DNA of 64,000 bases from Terrabacter tumescens (GTDB lineage Bacteria; Actinomycetota; Actinomycetes; Actinomycetales; Dermatophilaceae): contig NZ_BMNZ01000003.1 of the NCBI RefSeq assembly GCF_014646815.1, positions 310,001 to 374,000 of the forward strand. Direction: 5' to 3'. The notes beneath the pieces were generated by a model. It searched no databases. It was given only the letters and a program-made list of their open reading frames with translations, and was not told where the DNA came from. Made by a program: the position numbers and the translations under genes. Shown piece by piece: positions 7,550 through 16,875 of the stretch; position 1 is the stretch's first letter; each line of letters begins with the position of its first letter.

Positions 7550-8482
7550 ATGTCGGAGCGCAACGCATGGGGTCACGGACTGACGACGATCACGGACGAC
7601 GGGCAGGTGCTCGACACGTGGTTCCCGCAGCCGGCGCTGGGTGAGCGCCCTGCGGAGGCGGCCGTGCCCGAGGGGCTCGACGCGCTCGTCGGCGCCGATG
7701 CCGCCCGCCGCGTCCGCACCGAGGTCCGCCTCGTCGAGATCGACCTCGACGCCGCCCCGGCCGACGCACCCGACGCGTACCTGCGTCTTCACCTGCTGTC
7801 GCACTGCCTCGTGCAGCCGAACACCATCAACCTCGACGGCGTCTTCGGCGCCCTGCCCAACATCGTGTGGACGAGTGCCGGGGCGTGCGCCGTCGACGGC
7901 TTCGAGCAGACCCGGATGCGGCTGCGCGCCCGCGGCCAGCACGTCGCGGTCTACGGCGTCGACAAGTTCCCGCGGATGACCGACTTCGTCGTGCCGCAGG
8001 GCGTGCGCATCGCCGACGCCGACCGCGTGCGCCTCGGGGCGCACCTGTCCGCCGGCACCACCGTCATGCACGAGGGCTTCTGCAACTTCAACGCCGGCAC
8101 GCTGGGCACCTCGATGGTCGAGGGACGCATCGTGCAGGGCGTCGTCGTCGGCGACGGGTCCGACATCGGGGCCGGCGCCTCGATCATGGGCACCCTCTCC
8201 GGTGGCGGCACGGAACGCGTCAGCATCGGCGAGCGTTGTCTCGTCGGGGCCAACGGTGGCATCGGCATCGCGCTCGGGGACGACTGCGTCGTCGAGGCCG
8301 GGCTCTACGTGACCGCGGGCACCAAGGTGACACTGCCCGACGGCACCGTGGTCAAGGCCAAGGAGCTGTCGGGGTCGAGCAACGTGCTCTTCATCCGCAA
8401 CAGCGTGAGCGGTGCCGTCGAGGCCCGCGACCGCAAGGGCACCGGCATCACGCTCAACGCCGCGCTCCACGCCAACGACTGA
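7550..8482 (+). CDS. dapD: Tetrahydrodipicolinate N-succinyltransferase, actinobacterial type
   Basis: This 310-aa enzyme transfers succinyl from succinyl-CoA to tetrahydrodipicolinate, the entry to the succinylase branch of diaminopimelate synthesis. The N-terminal half (TWFPQPAL, then [20 protein letters not shown]) is typical of the actinobacterial DapD class. The C-terminal half is a left-handed beta-helix of hexapeptide repeats (residues about 160-285) with [21 protein letters not shown] and the glycine-rich [11 protein letters not shown]. Length is normal. The ATG at 7550 is supported by the -10 element 7 nt upstream. It diverges from dapE, and a gene for a membrane-anchored protein follows after 80 bp on the same strand. 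Confidence 0.93.
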   Translation: MSERNAWGHGLTTITDDGQVLDTWFPQPALGERPAEAAVPEGLDALVGADAARRVRTEVRLVEIDLDAAPADAPDAYLRLHLLSHCLVQPNTINLDGVFGALPNIVWTSAGACAVDGFEQTRMRLRARGQHVAVYGVDKFPRMTDFVVPQGVRIADADRVRLGAHLSAGTTVMHEGFCNFNAGTLGTSMVEGRIVQGVVVGDGSDIGAGASIMGTLSGGGTERVSIGERCLVGANGGIGIALGDDCVVEAGLYVTAGTKVTLPDGTVVKAKELSGSSNVLFIRNSVSGAVEARDRKGTGITLNAALHAND

Positions 8483-8562
8483 CCCGCCACACCCCAGACC
8501 GCCCACCACAGACCGCACGCCGCCACCCGGTTCAGACCAGAGCCGGACCACCCGAGGACCCC

Positions 8563-9435
8563 ATGCCGAACCACCGACCGGGCCCGACCCTTGCCGACTC
8601 ACGGCGCCGAACACCAGCACGTCCTCGGCGGCGCTGGGTGACCGTGCTGCTCGTGCTGGCCGTCGTCGGGACGGCCGGGTGGTTCGGAGCGCGCTTCCTC
8701 ATCCAGAGCGTCGTCAACCCGCAGTGCACCATCCGGGCCTCCGGCATCACCGAGACCTTCGACCCGGACCAGACGGCCAACGCCGCGCTGATCTCGGCGT
8801 TGTCGATCAAGCGCGGGATGCCGCCGCGCGCGGCCACGATCGCCCTGACCACGGCGTTCCAGGAGTCGAAGATCCGCAACCTGCGCTACGGGGACCGTGA
8901 CTCCCTGGGCCTGTTCCAGCAGCGGCCGAGCCAGGGCTGGGGCACCAAGGAGCAGATCCTGGACCCGGTGCACGCGACGAACGCCTTCTACGACGCCCTC
9001 GTGAAGTACAAGGGCTACGAGACGGCCGACATCACCAAGATCGCCCAGCGCGTCCAGAAGAGCGGCTTCCCGGAGGCCTACCGCGACCACGAGGGGCAGG
9101 GCCGGGTGCTCGCCTCGACCCTGACCGGCCACTCCCCCGCCGGCCTGACGTGCCGGCTCGACGCCGTGAAGACCAGCGTGTCACCGCAGCGGGTCGCGAG
9201 CGACCTCTCGGAGCAGATGGGCGTCACGACGGCCCGCCCCGGGTCGGGCTTCCTGACCGTCACCGCACGCGACACGACGACGGCCTGGGCCGTCGCCCAC
9301 TGGGCCGTCGCCCGCGCCGAGATGTACGGCGCGAGCAGGGTCAGCGTCGGCGACCGCGCGTGGGGCCGCTCCACGGGCGACGACGGGTGGTCGAGCGGGA
9401 CCGCCGGCAGGACCGTCACGATCAACCTCGGCTGA
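8563..9435 (+). CDS. Membrane-anchored conserved protein with lysozyme-like segment
   Basis: This 290-aa protein has a basic cytoplasmic start, one membrane helix (residues about 27-50, VTVLLVLAVVGTAGWFGARFL) and a large extracytoplasmic domain. Residues about 101-128 (TTAFQESKIRNLRYGDRDS and LGLFQQRPSQGWGT) resemble the catalytic-Glu region of soluble lytic transglycosylase or goose-type lysozyme folds, where a Glu is followed by a Gly-Leu-Phe-Gln segment. I infer a cell-wall role but cannot show activity. The protein has three further Cys outside the helix. Homologues occur widely in actinobacteria, often as hypothetical proteins. It follows dapD by 80 bp and may be co-transcribed with it. 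Confidence 0.68.
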   Translation: MPNHRPGPTLADSRRRTPARPRRRWVTVLLVLAVVGTAGWFGARFLIQSVVNPQCTIRASGITETFDPDQTANAALISALSIKRGMPPRAATIALTTAFQESKIRNLRYGDRDSLGLFQQRPSQGWGTKEQILDPVHATNAFYDALVKYKGYETADITKIAQRVQKSGFPEAYRDHEGQGRVLASTLTGHSPAGLTCRLDAVKTSVSPQRVASDLSEQMGVTTARPGSGFLTVTARDTTTAWAVAHWAVARAEMYGASRVSVGDRAWGRSTGDDGWSSGTAGRTVTINLG

Positions 9436-9496
9436 GCGACCCGGCATACGCCCCCGGCCTACGACACGGCGCGCGACCCGCACACGCTCCGTCAGC

Positions 9497-9847
9497 TCAG
9501 CCGGACACCCGGTCGAGGTGCTGGAGCAGGTCGTGCGCGGCCAGCTCGATCTCCTTGTGCCGCCACTCGCTCGCCCGGTAGACGCAGGCGATGAGCGCGG
9601 TCCGGTGTACCCGGCGCAGGTCGCCGTAGGCGAAGGCATAGCGGGCCTTGGTCCCGTCGTGGGCGCCCTCGGTCAGGCCGAGGTGCCACGCCGCGTAGTC
9701 GTCCCACGAGTGGTGCTCGAGGAAGGCGTTCTGGGCCTCGGCGTTCGGTTGGACCTGGCCCCAGTCGCTGTCGAGGACGTACTGGCGCTTGTCGATGAGC
9801 TCGCGGCACCGCGCTACCGCTGCGTCGTTGACGAGGTACGTGGCCAT
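9497..9847 (-). CDS. Conserved actinobacterial hypothetical protein
   Basis: This 116-aa soluble protein begins MATYLVNDAAVARC and contains HHSWDDYAAWHLGLTEGA, KARYAFAYGDLRRVHRTALI and ASEWRHKEIELAAHDLLQHLD. I recall near-identical proteins across actinobacteria with no assigned function. The pattern of conserved Trp, His and Asp residues suggests a small enzyme or binding protein, but nothing more can be claimed. The ATG at 9847 is chosen over an upstream in-frame start because the conserved part begins there. It lies downstream of gltA on the same strand, separated by a strong hairpin (9862-9893), so it probably has its own promoter or depends on readthrough. Confidence 0.75.
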   Translation of the reverse strand: MATYLVNDAAVARCRELIDKRQYVLDSDWGQVQPNAEAQNAFLEHHSWDDYAAWHLGLTEGAHDGTKARYAFAYGDLRRVHRTALIACVYRASEWRHKEIELAAHDLLQHLDRVSG

Positions 9848-9861
9848 CACTCCATCATGCC

Positions 9862-9893
9862 GATGCCCCCGTCCCTTGCGGGGCGGGGGCATC
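9862..9893 (-). terminator. GC-rich hairpin after gltA
   Basis: GATGCCCCCG pairs with CGGGGGCATC, enclosing a further CCC/GGG, around a short loop; the stem is about 13 bp. There is no T-tract on the minus strand, so strength is uncertain. It lies 34 bp past the gltA stop. Confidence 0.6.
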
Positions 9894-9926
9894 GGGTGGA
9901 TCTGCGCTGAGCCGGGCTCAGGCTGT

Positions 9927-11207
<1,281 letters not shown>

Positions 11208-11350
11208 TGTTCCTCCGCCTCCTGTCACTCCGGCCCGACGTCGCGGGACGTATCAACGAGCGACGTTACCCCAGCGTCGGGTCCGCTGAGAAAACAGTCC
11301 CGCCCCATACCACCGCCCGGATCGCCCGCACAGGGCGCCCTTGCCGGCCG

Positions 11351-12484
11351 TCAGAGCCGGGAGCAGGCGGCGGCGACGCGCTCGTCGGTGGCCGTGAGCG
11401 CGATCCGCACGTGCTGTGTCCCGGCCGCACCGTAGAACGCGCCGGGCGCGACGAGGATCCCACGGTCGGCGAGCTCGGAAACCGTTGTCCAGCAATCCTC
11501 CCCGCGGGTCGCCCACAGGTAGAGCCCCGCCTCGGAGTGGTCGACGCGCAGACCCGCGCGGGTGACCGCGGCGAGCAGCTGCTCTCGCCTGCGGGCGTAT
11601 GCCGCCCGCTGCGTCTGCACGTGGGTGTCGTCGCGCAGGGCGACGGCCATGGCGTGCTGGACGGGTGTGGGCATGATCATGCCGGCGTGCTTGCGCACCT
11701 CGAGGATCGTCCCGATGATCGCGGGGTCCCCGGCCACGAACGCCGCCCGGTAGCCGGCGAGGTTGGACTGCTTGGACAGGGAGTAGACCGCGAGCAGTCC
11801 CGTGTGGTCGCCGTCGCAGACGTCGGGGTGCAGGATGCTCGGGGTCGAGGTGCCGACGTGCCCCTCGCGCCAGTCGAGCTCGGCGTAGCACTCGTCGCTC
11901 GCCACGACGACGTCGTGCTGACGCGCCCACGAGACGACCTTGCGGAGGTGCTCGACCCCGAGAACCTGACCGTTCGGATTGCCGGGACTGTTGAGCCACA
12001 ACAGTTTCGGCGTCGTGGCAGCGGTCAGCGGGCCGAGACTCGTCAGCGACTGCGCGACGACGGCGGTCGCACCGGCGATGCGCGCCCCGATGTCGTAGGT
12101 CGGGTAGGCGACGGCCGGGATGCCGACGACGTCACCCGATCGGAGGCCGAGCAGCGTCGGCAGCCACGCGACGAGCTCCTTGCTGCCGATCGTCGGCAGG
12201 ACGGCGTCGGCCGTCAGCCCGGCGACACCGCGGCGGCGCTCGAACCACTCACAGATCGCAGCGCGCAGATCGGCGGTGCCCACCGTGAGCGGGTAGCCCG
12301 GTGAGTCGGCAGCGTCGGCCAGCGCACGGCGTACGACCTCGGGTGTCGGGTCGACGGGCGTGCCCACCGACAGGTCGACGATGCCCTCCGGATGCGCGAC
12401 CGCCCGCGCCTTGTAGGGCGCGAGCGAGTCCCAGGGGAAGTCGGGGAGGTCGAGCCCGCGCACGGGCCCGCCGGTCGTCGTCAC
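11351..12484 (-). CDS. dapC: Succinyldiaminopimelate transaminase
   Basis: This 377-aa PLP fold-type I aminotransferase is predicted to make N-succinyl-LL-diaminopimelate from the keto precursor with glutamate as donor. The PLP lysine is in YSLSKQSNLAGYR (near residue 239), the cofactor-binding Asn in NSPGNPNG, and the Asp/Tyr pair in ASDECYAELDW. It begins LPDFPWDSLAPYKARA, characteristic of the actinobacterial DapC encoded beside the ferredoxin gene. The GTG start at 12484 overlaps the ferredoxin stop as GTGA, so the pair is coupled. An upstream open frame on this strand is a shadow of the ferredoxin and GNAT genes and is not part of dapC. Confidence 0.9.
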   Translation of the reverse strand: MTTTGGPVRGLDLPDFPWDSLAPYKARAVAHPEGIVDLSVGTPVDPTPEVVRRALADAADSPGYPLTVGTADLRAAICEWFERRRGVAGLTADAVLPTIGSKELVAWLPTLLGLRSGDVVGIPAVAYPTYDIGARIAGATAVVAQSLTSLGPLTAATTPKLLWLNSPGNPNGQVLGVEHLRKVVSWARQHDVVVASDECYAELDWREGHVGTSTPSILHPDVCDGDHTGLLAVYSLSKQSNLAGYRAAFVAGDPAIIGTILEVRKHAGMIMPTPVQHAMAVALRDDTHVQTQRAAYARRREQLLAAVTRAGLRVDHSEAGLYLWATRGEDCWTTVSELADRGILVAPGAFYGAAGTQHVRIALTATDERVAAACSRL

Positions 12485-12807
12485 TCGTCGTGTTCCTGCG
12501 GCGGCAGGGCCTCGATGAGCGGGTGGTCCTTGTCGATGACGCCGAGCTTGGCGGCACCACCGGGGCTGCCGAGGTCGTTGAAGAACTCGACGTTGGCGTT
12601 GTAGTAGTCGGCCCACTGCTCGGGGACGTCGTCCTCGTAGTAGATCGCCTCGACGGGGCAGACCGGCTCGCACGCACCACAGTCGACGCACTCGTCGGGG
12701 TGGATGTAGAGCGACCGCTTGCCCTCGTAGATGCAGTCGACCGGACACTCCTCGATGCAGGCACGGTCCTTCAGGTCGACGCAAGGCTGGGCAATGACGT
12801 AGGTCAT
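12481..12807 (-). CDS. fdxA: 7Fe ferredoxin (3Fe-4S plus 4Fe-4S)
   Basis: This 108-aa electron carrier begins MTYVIAQPCVDLKDRACIEE. The first cluster motif (C9, C17 and C21 with the later CP) has the long spacing of a 3Fe-4S site, and CVDCGACEPVCPVEAI is a classical 4Fe-4S motif. The C-terminal extension with YYNANVEFFNDLGSPGGA is typical of FdxA/FdxC proteins. AGGAGG lies about 12 nt upstream of the ATG. It is translationally coupled to dapC (GTGA). The same pairing occurs in mycobacteria (Rv1177-Rv1178), although a functional link between the two proteins is not established. It diverges from the GNAT gene across 64 bp. Confidence 0.92.
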   Translation of the reverse strand: MTYVIAQPCVDLKDRACIEECPVDCIYEGKRSLYIHPDECVDCGACEPVCPVEAIYYEDDVPEQWADYYNANVEFFNDLGSPGGAAKLGVIDKDHPLIEALPPQEHDE

Positions 12808-12858
12808 GGGGAGCGGGCCTCCTGCTGTGGAGCGTTCGAGAGCGGATGCTGCACCACC

Positions 12859-12864
12859 TAGTAT
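12859..12864 (+). promoter_or_regulatory. TAGTAT -10 element, leaderless GNAT gene
   Basis: TAGTAT ends 7 nt before the ATG at 12872 and overlaps a GTATGCCG octamer (12861-12868), so the octamer spans the presumed transcription start region. Confidence 0.5.
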
Positions 12865-12871
12865 GCCGGAC

Positions 12872-13945
12872 ATGAACGGCGACCCCACCGACGGCCCCGC
12901 GGATGAGACCGGTTCCGCGAGCAGCACGGACACTCCGGGTCACCGCGTCAGTGCGGGGCTCACCATCGGGAGCCGGGTCGTCGTGCGCTACCGGCTCGGT
13001 GAGGGTGCCGAGGCCGGGGCGACCGACTTCCTCGGCGAGCTCATCGCCCGCAACAACGACTTCCTCGTGGTCGACACGAAGACCGAGCGGGTCAAGCTGA
13101 TCCGCGCCGACGTCATCGCAGCCAAGGACGTGCCGCCCCCGGCGAGCCGCCCGGGCCACGCCCACGAGCGCATCTCCGCCGACGACCTCGAGAAGCTCAT
13201 GGCCAAGGGTTGGCAGGCGCTCGACCGCGGCGGCCTCGGCGACTGGCTGCTCCGGGCCTCGGAGGGCTTCACGGGGCGCGCCAACTCGGCGCTCGTCGTG
13301 GGAGACCCGAGCCTCCCCCTCGACAGGGCCCTCGACTTCGTCGAGAAGTGGTACTCCGACCGTGGCCGCCCGCCCGTCTTCCAGGTGCACGGCGCGCGCG
13401 GGTTCACCGCCGAGGAGCACCCCGTCGCGGCAGCCCTGCTCGAGCGCGGGTATGCCGTCGGCGGTGGTCGCGACGACTGGCAGCGGGTGCTCATCATGAC
13501 CGGCCTGTCCGCCGCGGTCCCGCCCCTCACCGAGGAGTCAGTCCCCGTCACGGCCGACGCCGAGCTAAAGCTGGACTGGCTCATGGCCTACGGCGAGCAG
13601 CGCACCATCGTGCCCGGCGCGACGGAGGCTGTGCTCACCGGCAGCGACGGCCAGCTCTTCCTGTCGGTGCGCGACCCGGAGAGCAACCGCATCATCGCCC
13701 TGGCGCGCATGGCGATCCACCCCGGCTGGGCCGGCATCTTCGGCCTGTGGGTGCACCCCGAGCACCGCCGCGAGGGACTCGGCACGACCCTCGTCTCCGC
13801 CGTGGCGATGGTGGCCCGCGAGAACACCATGCCCGCGATCTACCTCCAGGTGTCGGCCGACAACGCCGACGGCGTGGCCTTCTGGGAGGACCTCGGCTTC
13901 AGCGTGCACCACGAGTACACCTACCTGACCCGCCCCTCCGCCTGA
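12872..13945 (+). CDS. GNAT acetyltransferase with N-terminal SH3-like domain
   Basis: This 357-aa protein has an acidic N-terminal tail, an SH3-like barrel at about residues 30-90 (GSRVVVRYRL, TDFLGELIARNNDFLVVDT, KLIRADVIAAKDVP), a central region, and a GNAT domain at about 225-355 with the acetyl-CoA-binding stretch IFGLWVHPEHRREGLGTTLV and a terminal NADGVAFWEDLGF. This architecture matches mycobacterial Rv0428c-like acetyltransferases; the acceptor is unknown. The ATG at 12872 follows TAGTAT by 7 nt; an in-frame extension reaching 12806 is less likely. It is convergent with the VanW-like gene. Confidence 0.85.
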   Translation: MNGDPTDGPADETGSASSTDTPGHRVSAGLTIGSRVVVRYRLGEGAEAGATDFLGELIARNNDFLVVDTKTERVKLIRADVIAAKDVPPPASRPGHAHERISADDLEKLMAKGWQALDRGGLGDWLLRASEGFTGRANSALVVGDPSLPLDRALDFVEKWYSDRGRPPVFQVHGARGFTAEEHPVAAALLERGYAVGGGRDDWQRVLIMTGLSAAVPPLTEESVPVTADAELKLDWLMAYGEQRTIVPGATEAVLTGSDGQLFLSVRDPESNRIIALARMAIHPGWAGIFGLWVHPEHRREGLGTTLVSAVAMVARENTMPAIYLQVSADNADGVAFWEDLGFSVHHEYTYLTRPSA

Positions 13946-13962
13946 CTCTCCGGGCTCGGGCG

Positions 13963-13985
13963 GCGGTCCTGCCCGTGCGGACCGC
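13963..13985. terminator. Hairpin between convergent GNAT and VanW-like genes
   Basis: GCGGTCC (13963-13969) pairs with GGACCGC (13979-13985) around a 9-nt loop in the 42-bp convergent interval. No T-tract is present on either strand. Confidence 0.45.
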
Positions 13986-13987
13986 GC

Positions 13988-15715
13988 TCAGGGCCGGGTG
14001 GCCCTGGGGTTGGTGCAGATGACCTGGTCCTCCGGGAGGTAGTGCGTCGCCACCGGCTCGCTGCGGACGAGCGCGCTCGAGCCGGGGCTGCGCCACTCGC
14101 GGGTCACCGTCACGTCGAAGCCGGGGCTGGATGGCTGCGGTTCGCACGTCAGGCTCGCATTGCGGATCGTCTTGGGAGGTGTGACGTTGCGCCGCTCGCC
14201 CTTGACGGACGCGATGTCCCAGGTCTTGGTGCTCCACACCCTCCCGTGGAGGACGCCGCCCTCGACCCAGGTCTGCAGGAGCATCCCGTACGGCGTGTCG
14301 TTCTTCCACGTGCTGTCGACGGTCGGCCAGTGGACGGCGGCCTCGCGTCCCTCGGGATAGCGCGGGTTGTAGAACGCGTGCGCGGTGGCCCGGACGATGT
14401 CGACGCCGGCGAAGTAGGCGAGGTTGTGGACCAGCGTGGCCACCTGGGCGGCCCCGGCGCCGGTCCCCCGCGTCAGGCGACCGTCGACGACGACGGCGCC
14501 CTCGGCAGACCCCTTGTCCGCGGTCGGCGCGCCGAGGAGGGCGTTGAGGCTGAAGGTGCCTCCGGCCGGCACGTAGGTGCCGTTGAGGCGCTTGGCAGCA
14601 CCCACGAGGTTGTTCGTGCGAGCGGGGTCGTCCGTCGGGAACGGCGAGCGGAAGTCGACGACGAGCTCGTTGATGCCGGCCTTCTGGGCGTCCTCGGTCG
14701 TGAACGGCGGCTGGGCGGGCGCCGGACTCACGTCCACCGTGCGGTCGGCGCCGGAGATGGCGGCCTCGGCGCGCTTGGCGAGGGCGTCCTCGTCGACGGT
14801 GAGCCCGTCGGCCGACGGCACGAGGCGGGGCCTGCCGTTGTTGGGCTCGAACTCCCACCGCGCGCTGGTCGCGGCGCGCGTCGTCACCGGCACCTTGCCG
14901 GCCACGAGCCGCGCGAGGGCGGTCTCGTCGAAGTGGAGGGTCAGGTGGCCCGACCCGTCGGGGACCACCGAGACCGTCGGCGCGTACTCCGACGGCCCGA
15001 GCAGGACCCGCGTCGTGCCCGACACGAGGGTCAGCGGCCGCGACACGGCCGTGCTGCCGACGTCGGAGGCGAACTGCTCGACCGCGTCGGCGCTCACCTG
15101 GGGCGGCGTCTCGCGCAGCACCGCGGTGGCCTGCGTCGAGTCGGGGAAGGCCCGGCGCAGCGCGAGCTTCGTGGCAGGGACGTCGAGCGTGTGCCCCGGG
15201 ACGGGCATGTCGGCGGCCACGGAGCCGCCCGGGAAGGTCACCCGCCCCTCGACGGGAGCGACCGCGAGCGAGGGCGCGAGCCCGTCGAGGTAGGCGGTCA
15301 GCCTGTCGTCGTCGGTGGTCGTCAGCAGCGGTGAGCTGACCGAGCCCGTCAGCCGGTTCCACAGCACCCGGGGGTCGAGCGTCAGGCCCGTCAGCCCCTC
15401 GAGCGAGCGGTCGGCGTCGACCCCGAGCCCTGCCTCGCGGGGCAGGACCTCGAGCGGCTCGTCCCGCCCCGGCACGCTCAGCACGATCGGGGTGTCGAGC
15501 AGGGTTCGCGAGCCGGCGAGCACGGCCGCCCGGGCGGAGTCCGTCGACATCCCACCCACGCGGATGCCACCGACCGACACCGAGGCCGGGACGTGCTGCG
15601 CGGACCAGGCGCACAGGCCCGCGTAGCCGCCCCCGAGCACGATCGCGGCGACGACGAGGCGCACCGCGGTGGAGCGTCGCTCACGCCGCGTGTCGTCGTA
15701 CCAGTCGTCGGCCAT
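13988..15715 (-). CDS. VanW-like family membrane-anchored envelope protein
   Basis: This 575-aa protein has a short cytoplasmic tail, one membrane helix (residues about 17-38), two repeats related to the peptidoglycan-binding YoaR/PG_binding_4 domain (GGIRVGGMSTDSARAAV; then a second unit near 200-300), and a VanW domain (YVPAGGTFSLNALLGAPTADKG, then FYNPRYPEGREA). The usual VanW GGGVCQ motif is replaced by GTGAGAAQVATLVHN, so the Cys is missing. The role is probably in the wall, but the biochemical activity of VanW is unknown. The ATG at 15715 places the helix normally; an upstream extension is Arg-rich and unlikely. It is a single gene convergent with the GNAT gene. Confidence 0.8.
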   Translation of the reverse strand: MADDWYDDTRRERRSTAVRLVVAAIVLGGGYAGLCAWSAQHVPASVSVGGIRVGGMSTDSARAAVLAGSRTLLDTPIVLSVPGRDEPLEVLPREAGLGVDADRSLEGLTGLTLDPRVLWNRLTGSVSSPLLTTTDDDRLTAYLDGLAPSLAVAPVEGRVTFPGGSVAADMPVPGHTLDVPATKLALRRAFPDSTQATAVLRETPPQVSADAVEQFASDVGSTAVSRPLTLVSGTTRVLLGPSEYAPTVSVVPDGSGHLTLHFDETALARLVAGKVPVTTRAATSARWEFEPNNGRPRLVPSADGLTVDEDALAKRAEAAISGADRTVDVSPAPAQPPFTTEDAQKAGINELVVDFRSPFPTDDPARTNNLVGAAKRLNGTYVPAGGTFSLNALLGAPTADKGSAEGAVVVDGRLTRGTGAGAAQVATLVHNLAYFAGVDIVRATAHAFYNPRYPEGREAAVHWPTVDSTWKNDTPYGMLLQTWVEGGVLHGRVWSTKTWDIASVKGERRNVTPPKTIRNASLTCEPQPSSPGFDVTVTREWRSPGSSALVRSEPVATHYLPEDQVICTNPRATRP

Positions 15716-15875
15716 CGGCTCTCCGGGCAGGGGACATCGAGTGGCACGAAGGTAACGCCTGGTGGCGCCCCAGAGCGCGAGGCGGCGCCGTCGGGGCACT
15801 CGCCGCAGCACACGGCATACGCCAGCAGTCACCCCGCCCCTCGACGGCTCCCGGCCGTGAAGGTGCGGCCGTGCG

Positions 15876-16808
15876 TCAGGCCAACAGGCCGGCCTCGCTC
15901 GGCTCGACCGCTCCCCCGACCGTCTCCCACGTCAGGGGGTCGACGCGACGGAAGCCCTCGCGTCCCGTCGTCCGGGCGGCGACGAGGTTGGAGAGGGCGT
16001 GGACGTCCTCGCTCGCCACGATGACCTGGGTCGCGTGCGCGCGCAGGGCGTCGTTCTGCGTCGCGCGGGCCGCCGCGTCGACCACCGCGTGCGTCACGAG
16101 CGCGTCGTCGACGACGGACGGCGGGAACGGGTGGACCAGGTCGGGCACGACGAGGCGCGGCGCCTCGGGCGAGCCGGCTCCGAGGTCCTGCTCGCTCCAC
16201 CACGTCGACGTGTCGAGCAGTGCGGGGTCCGCGCCGCGCAGCCACTGCCGGTCCTCGCGTGCCCATCCCGCGGGCGTGAGGATCTCGTAGACGCGCGCGG
16301 GGCGGTCGGCGGCGTCGAGCAGCTCGAGGGCGCGGCGCGTGACGCGGTGCGTCTGGATGTGGTCGGGGTGGCCGTAGCCGCCGTGCTCGTCGTAGGTGAC
16401 CACGACGTCTGGGCGCACCTCGCGCACGACGTCGGCGACGAGGGCGCCGGCCACGTCGAGGTCGGCCGCGGCGAAGGCGTGCGCGTGGGACGCGGCCGGC
16501 GAGCCCGCCATGCCGGAGTCGCGGTAGAGCGAGAGCCGCCCTGCCGCCTCGTCGGCGCCGAGGACGTGCATCACGGCGCCGATGCGCTCGAGCGCCTGCG
16601 TCAGCTCACCGTGGCGGTGCGGGCCGAGCCGGTCGCCGGTGTCCCCCTCGAGGTGCGCGAGACCGGGCGGGATGACCTCGCCCTCCTCCCCGAGGGTGCA
16701 CGTCAGCACGTGCACCTCGTCGCCGCGCGCGACGTGGTGGGCCATGGCCACGCCGCACGTCAGCGTCTCGTCGTCGGGGTGGGCGTGGACGAAGAGCAGT
16801 CGCGACAC
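15876..16808 (-). CDS. mshB: N-acetyl-GlcN-inositol deacetylase, mycothiol biosynthesis
   Basis: This 310-aa PIG-L/LmbE-family zinc deacetylase removes acetyl from GlcNAc-inositol, the second step to mycothiol. The zinc ligands match MshB: His10 and Asp13 in HAHPDDE and a His near 144 in GYGHPDHIQTH; the offset from M. tuberculosis His13, Asp16 and His147 is constant. LTCTLGEEGEVIP is also typical of MshB. The GTG at 16808 is preferred because GAGAGG lies 8 nt upstream; another GTG at 16817 is possible. It follows the LpqW-like lipoprotein gene on the same strand across a 12-bp tandem repeat, as mshB lies near lpqW and typA in mycobacteria. Confidence 0.9.
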   Translation of the reverse strand: MSRLLFVHAHPDDETLTCGVAMAHHVARGDEVHVLTCTLGEEGEVIPPGLAHLEGDTGDRLGPHRHGELTQALERIGAVMHVLGADEAAGRLSLYRDSGMAGSPAASHAHAFAAADLDVAGALVADVVREVRPDVVVTYDEHGGYGHPDHIQTHRVTRRALELLDAADRPARVYEILTPAGWAREDRQWLRGADPALLDTSTWWSEQDLGAGSPEAPRLVVPDLVHPFPPSVVDDALVTHAVVDAAARATQNDALRAHATQVIVASEDVHALSNLVAARTTGREGFRRVDPLTWETVGGAVEPSEAGLLA

Positions 16809-16821
16809 GGGTGGCACCTCT

Positions 16822-16857
16822 CGGATCGGCAGGCGGATCGGCAGGCGGATCGGTAGG
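16822..16857. repeat. 12-bp tandem repeat upstream of mshB
   Basis: CGGATCGGCAGG occurs twice, followed by CGGATCGGTAGG and a decayed fourth unit. It fills most of the spacer between the LpqW-like gene and mshB, where repeat number could change spacing or mRNA structure ahead of mshB. Confidence 0.8.
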
Positions 16858-16875
16858 CGGGATCGGCGGGTCGGG

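Noticed and set aside
11351-13420. Apparent 689-residue protein extending dapC upstream
   Set aside because: The upstream part is a shadow of the ferredoxin and GNAT genes; dapC has a GTG overlapping the ferredoxin stop and family similarity begins there.
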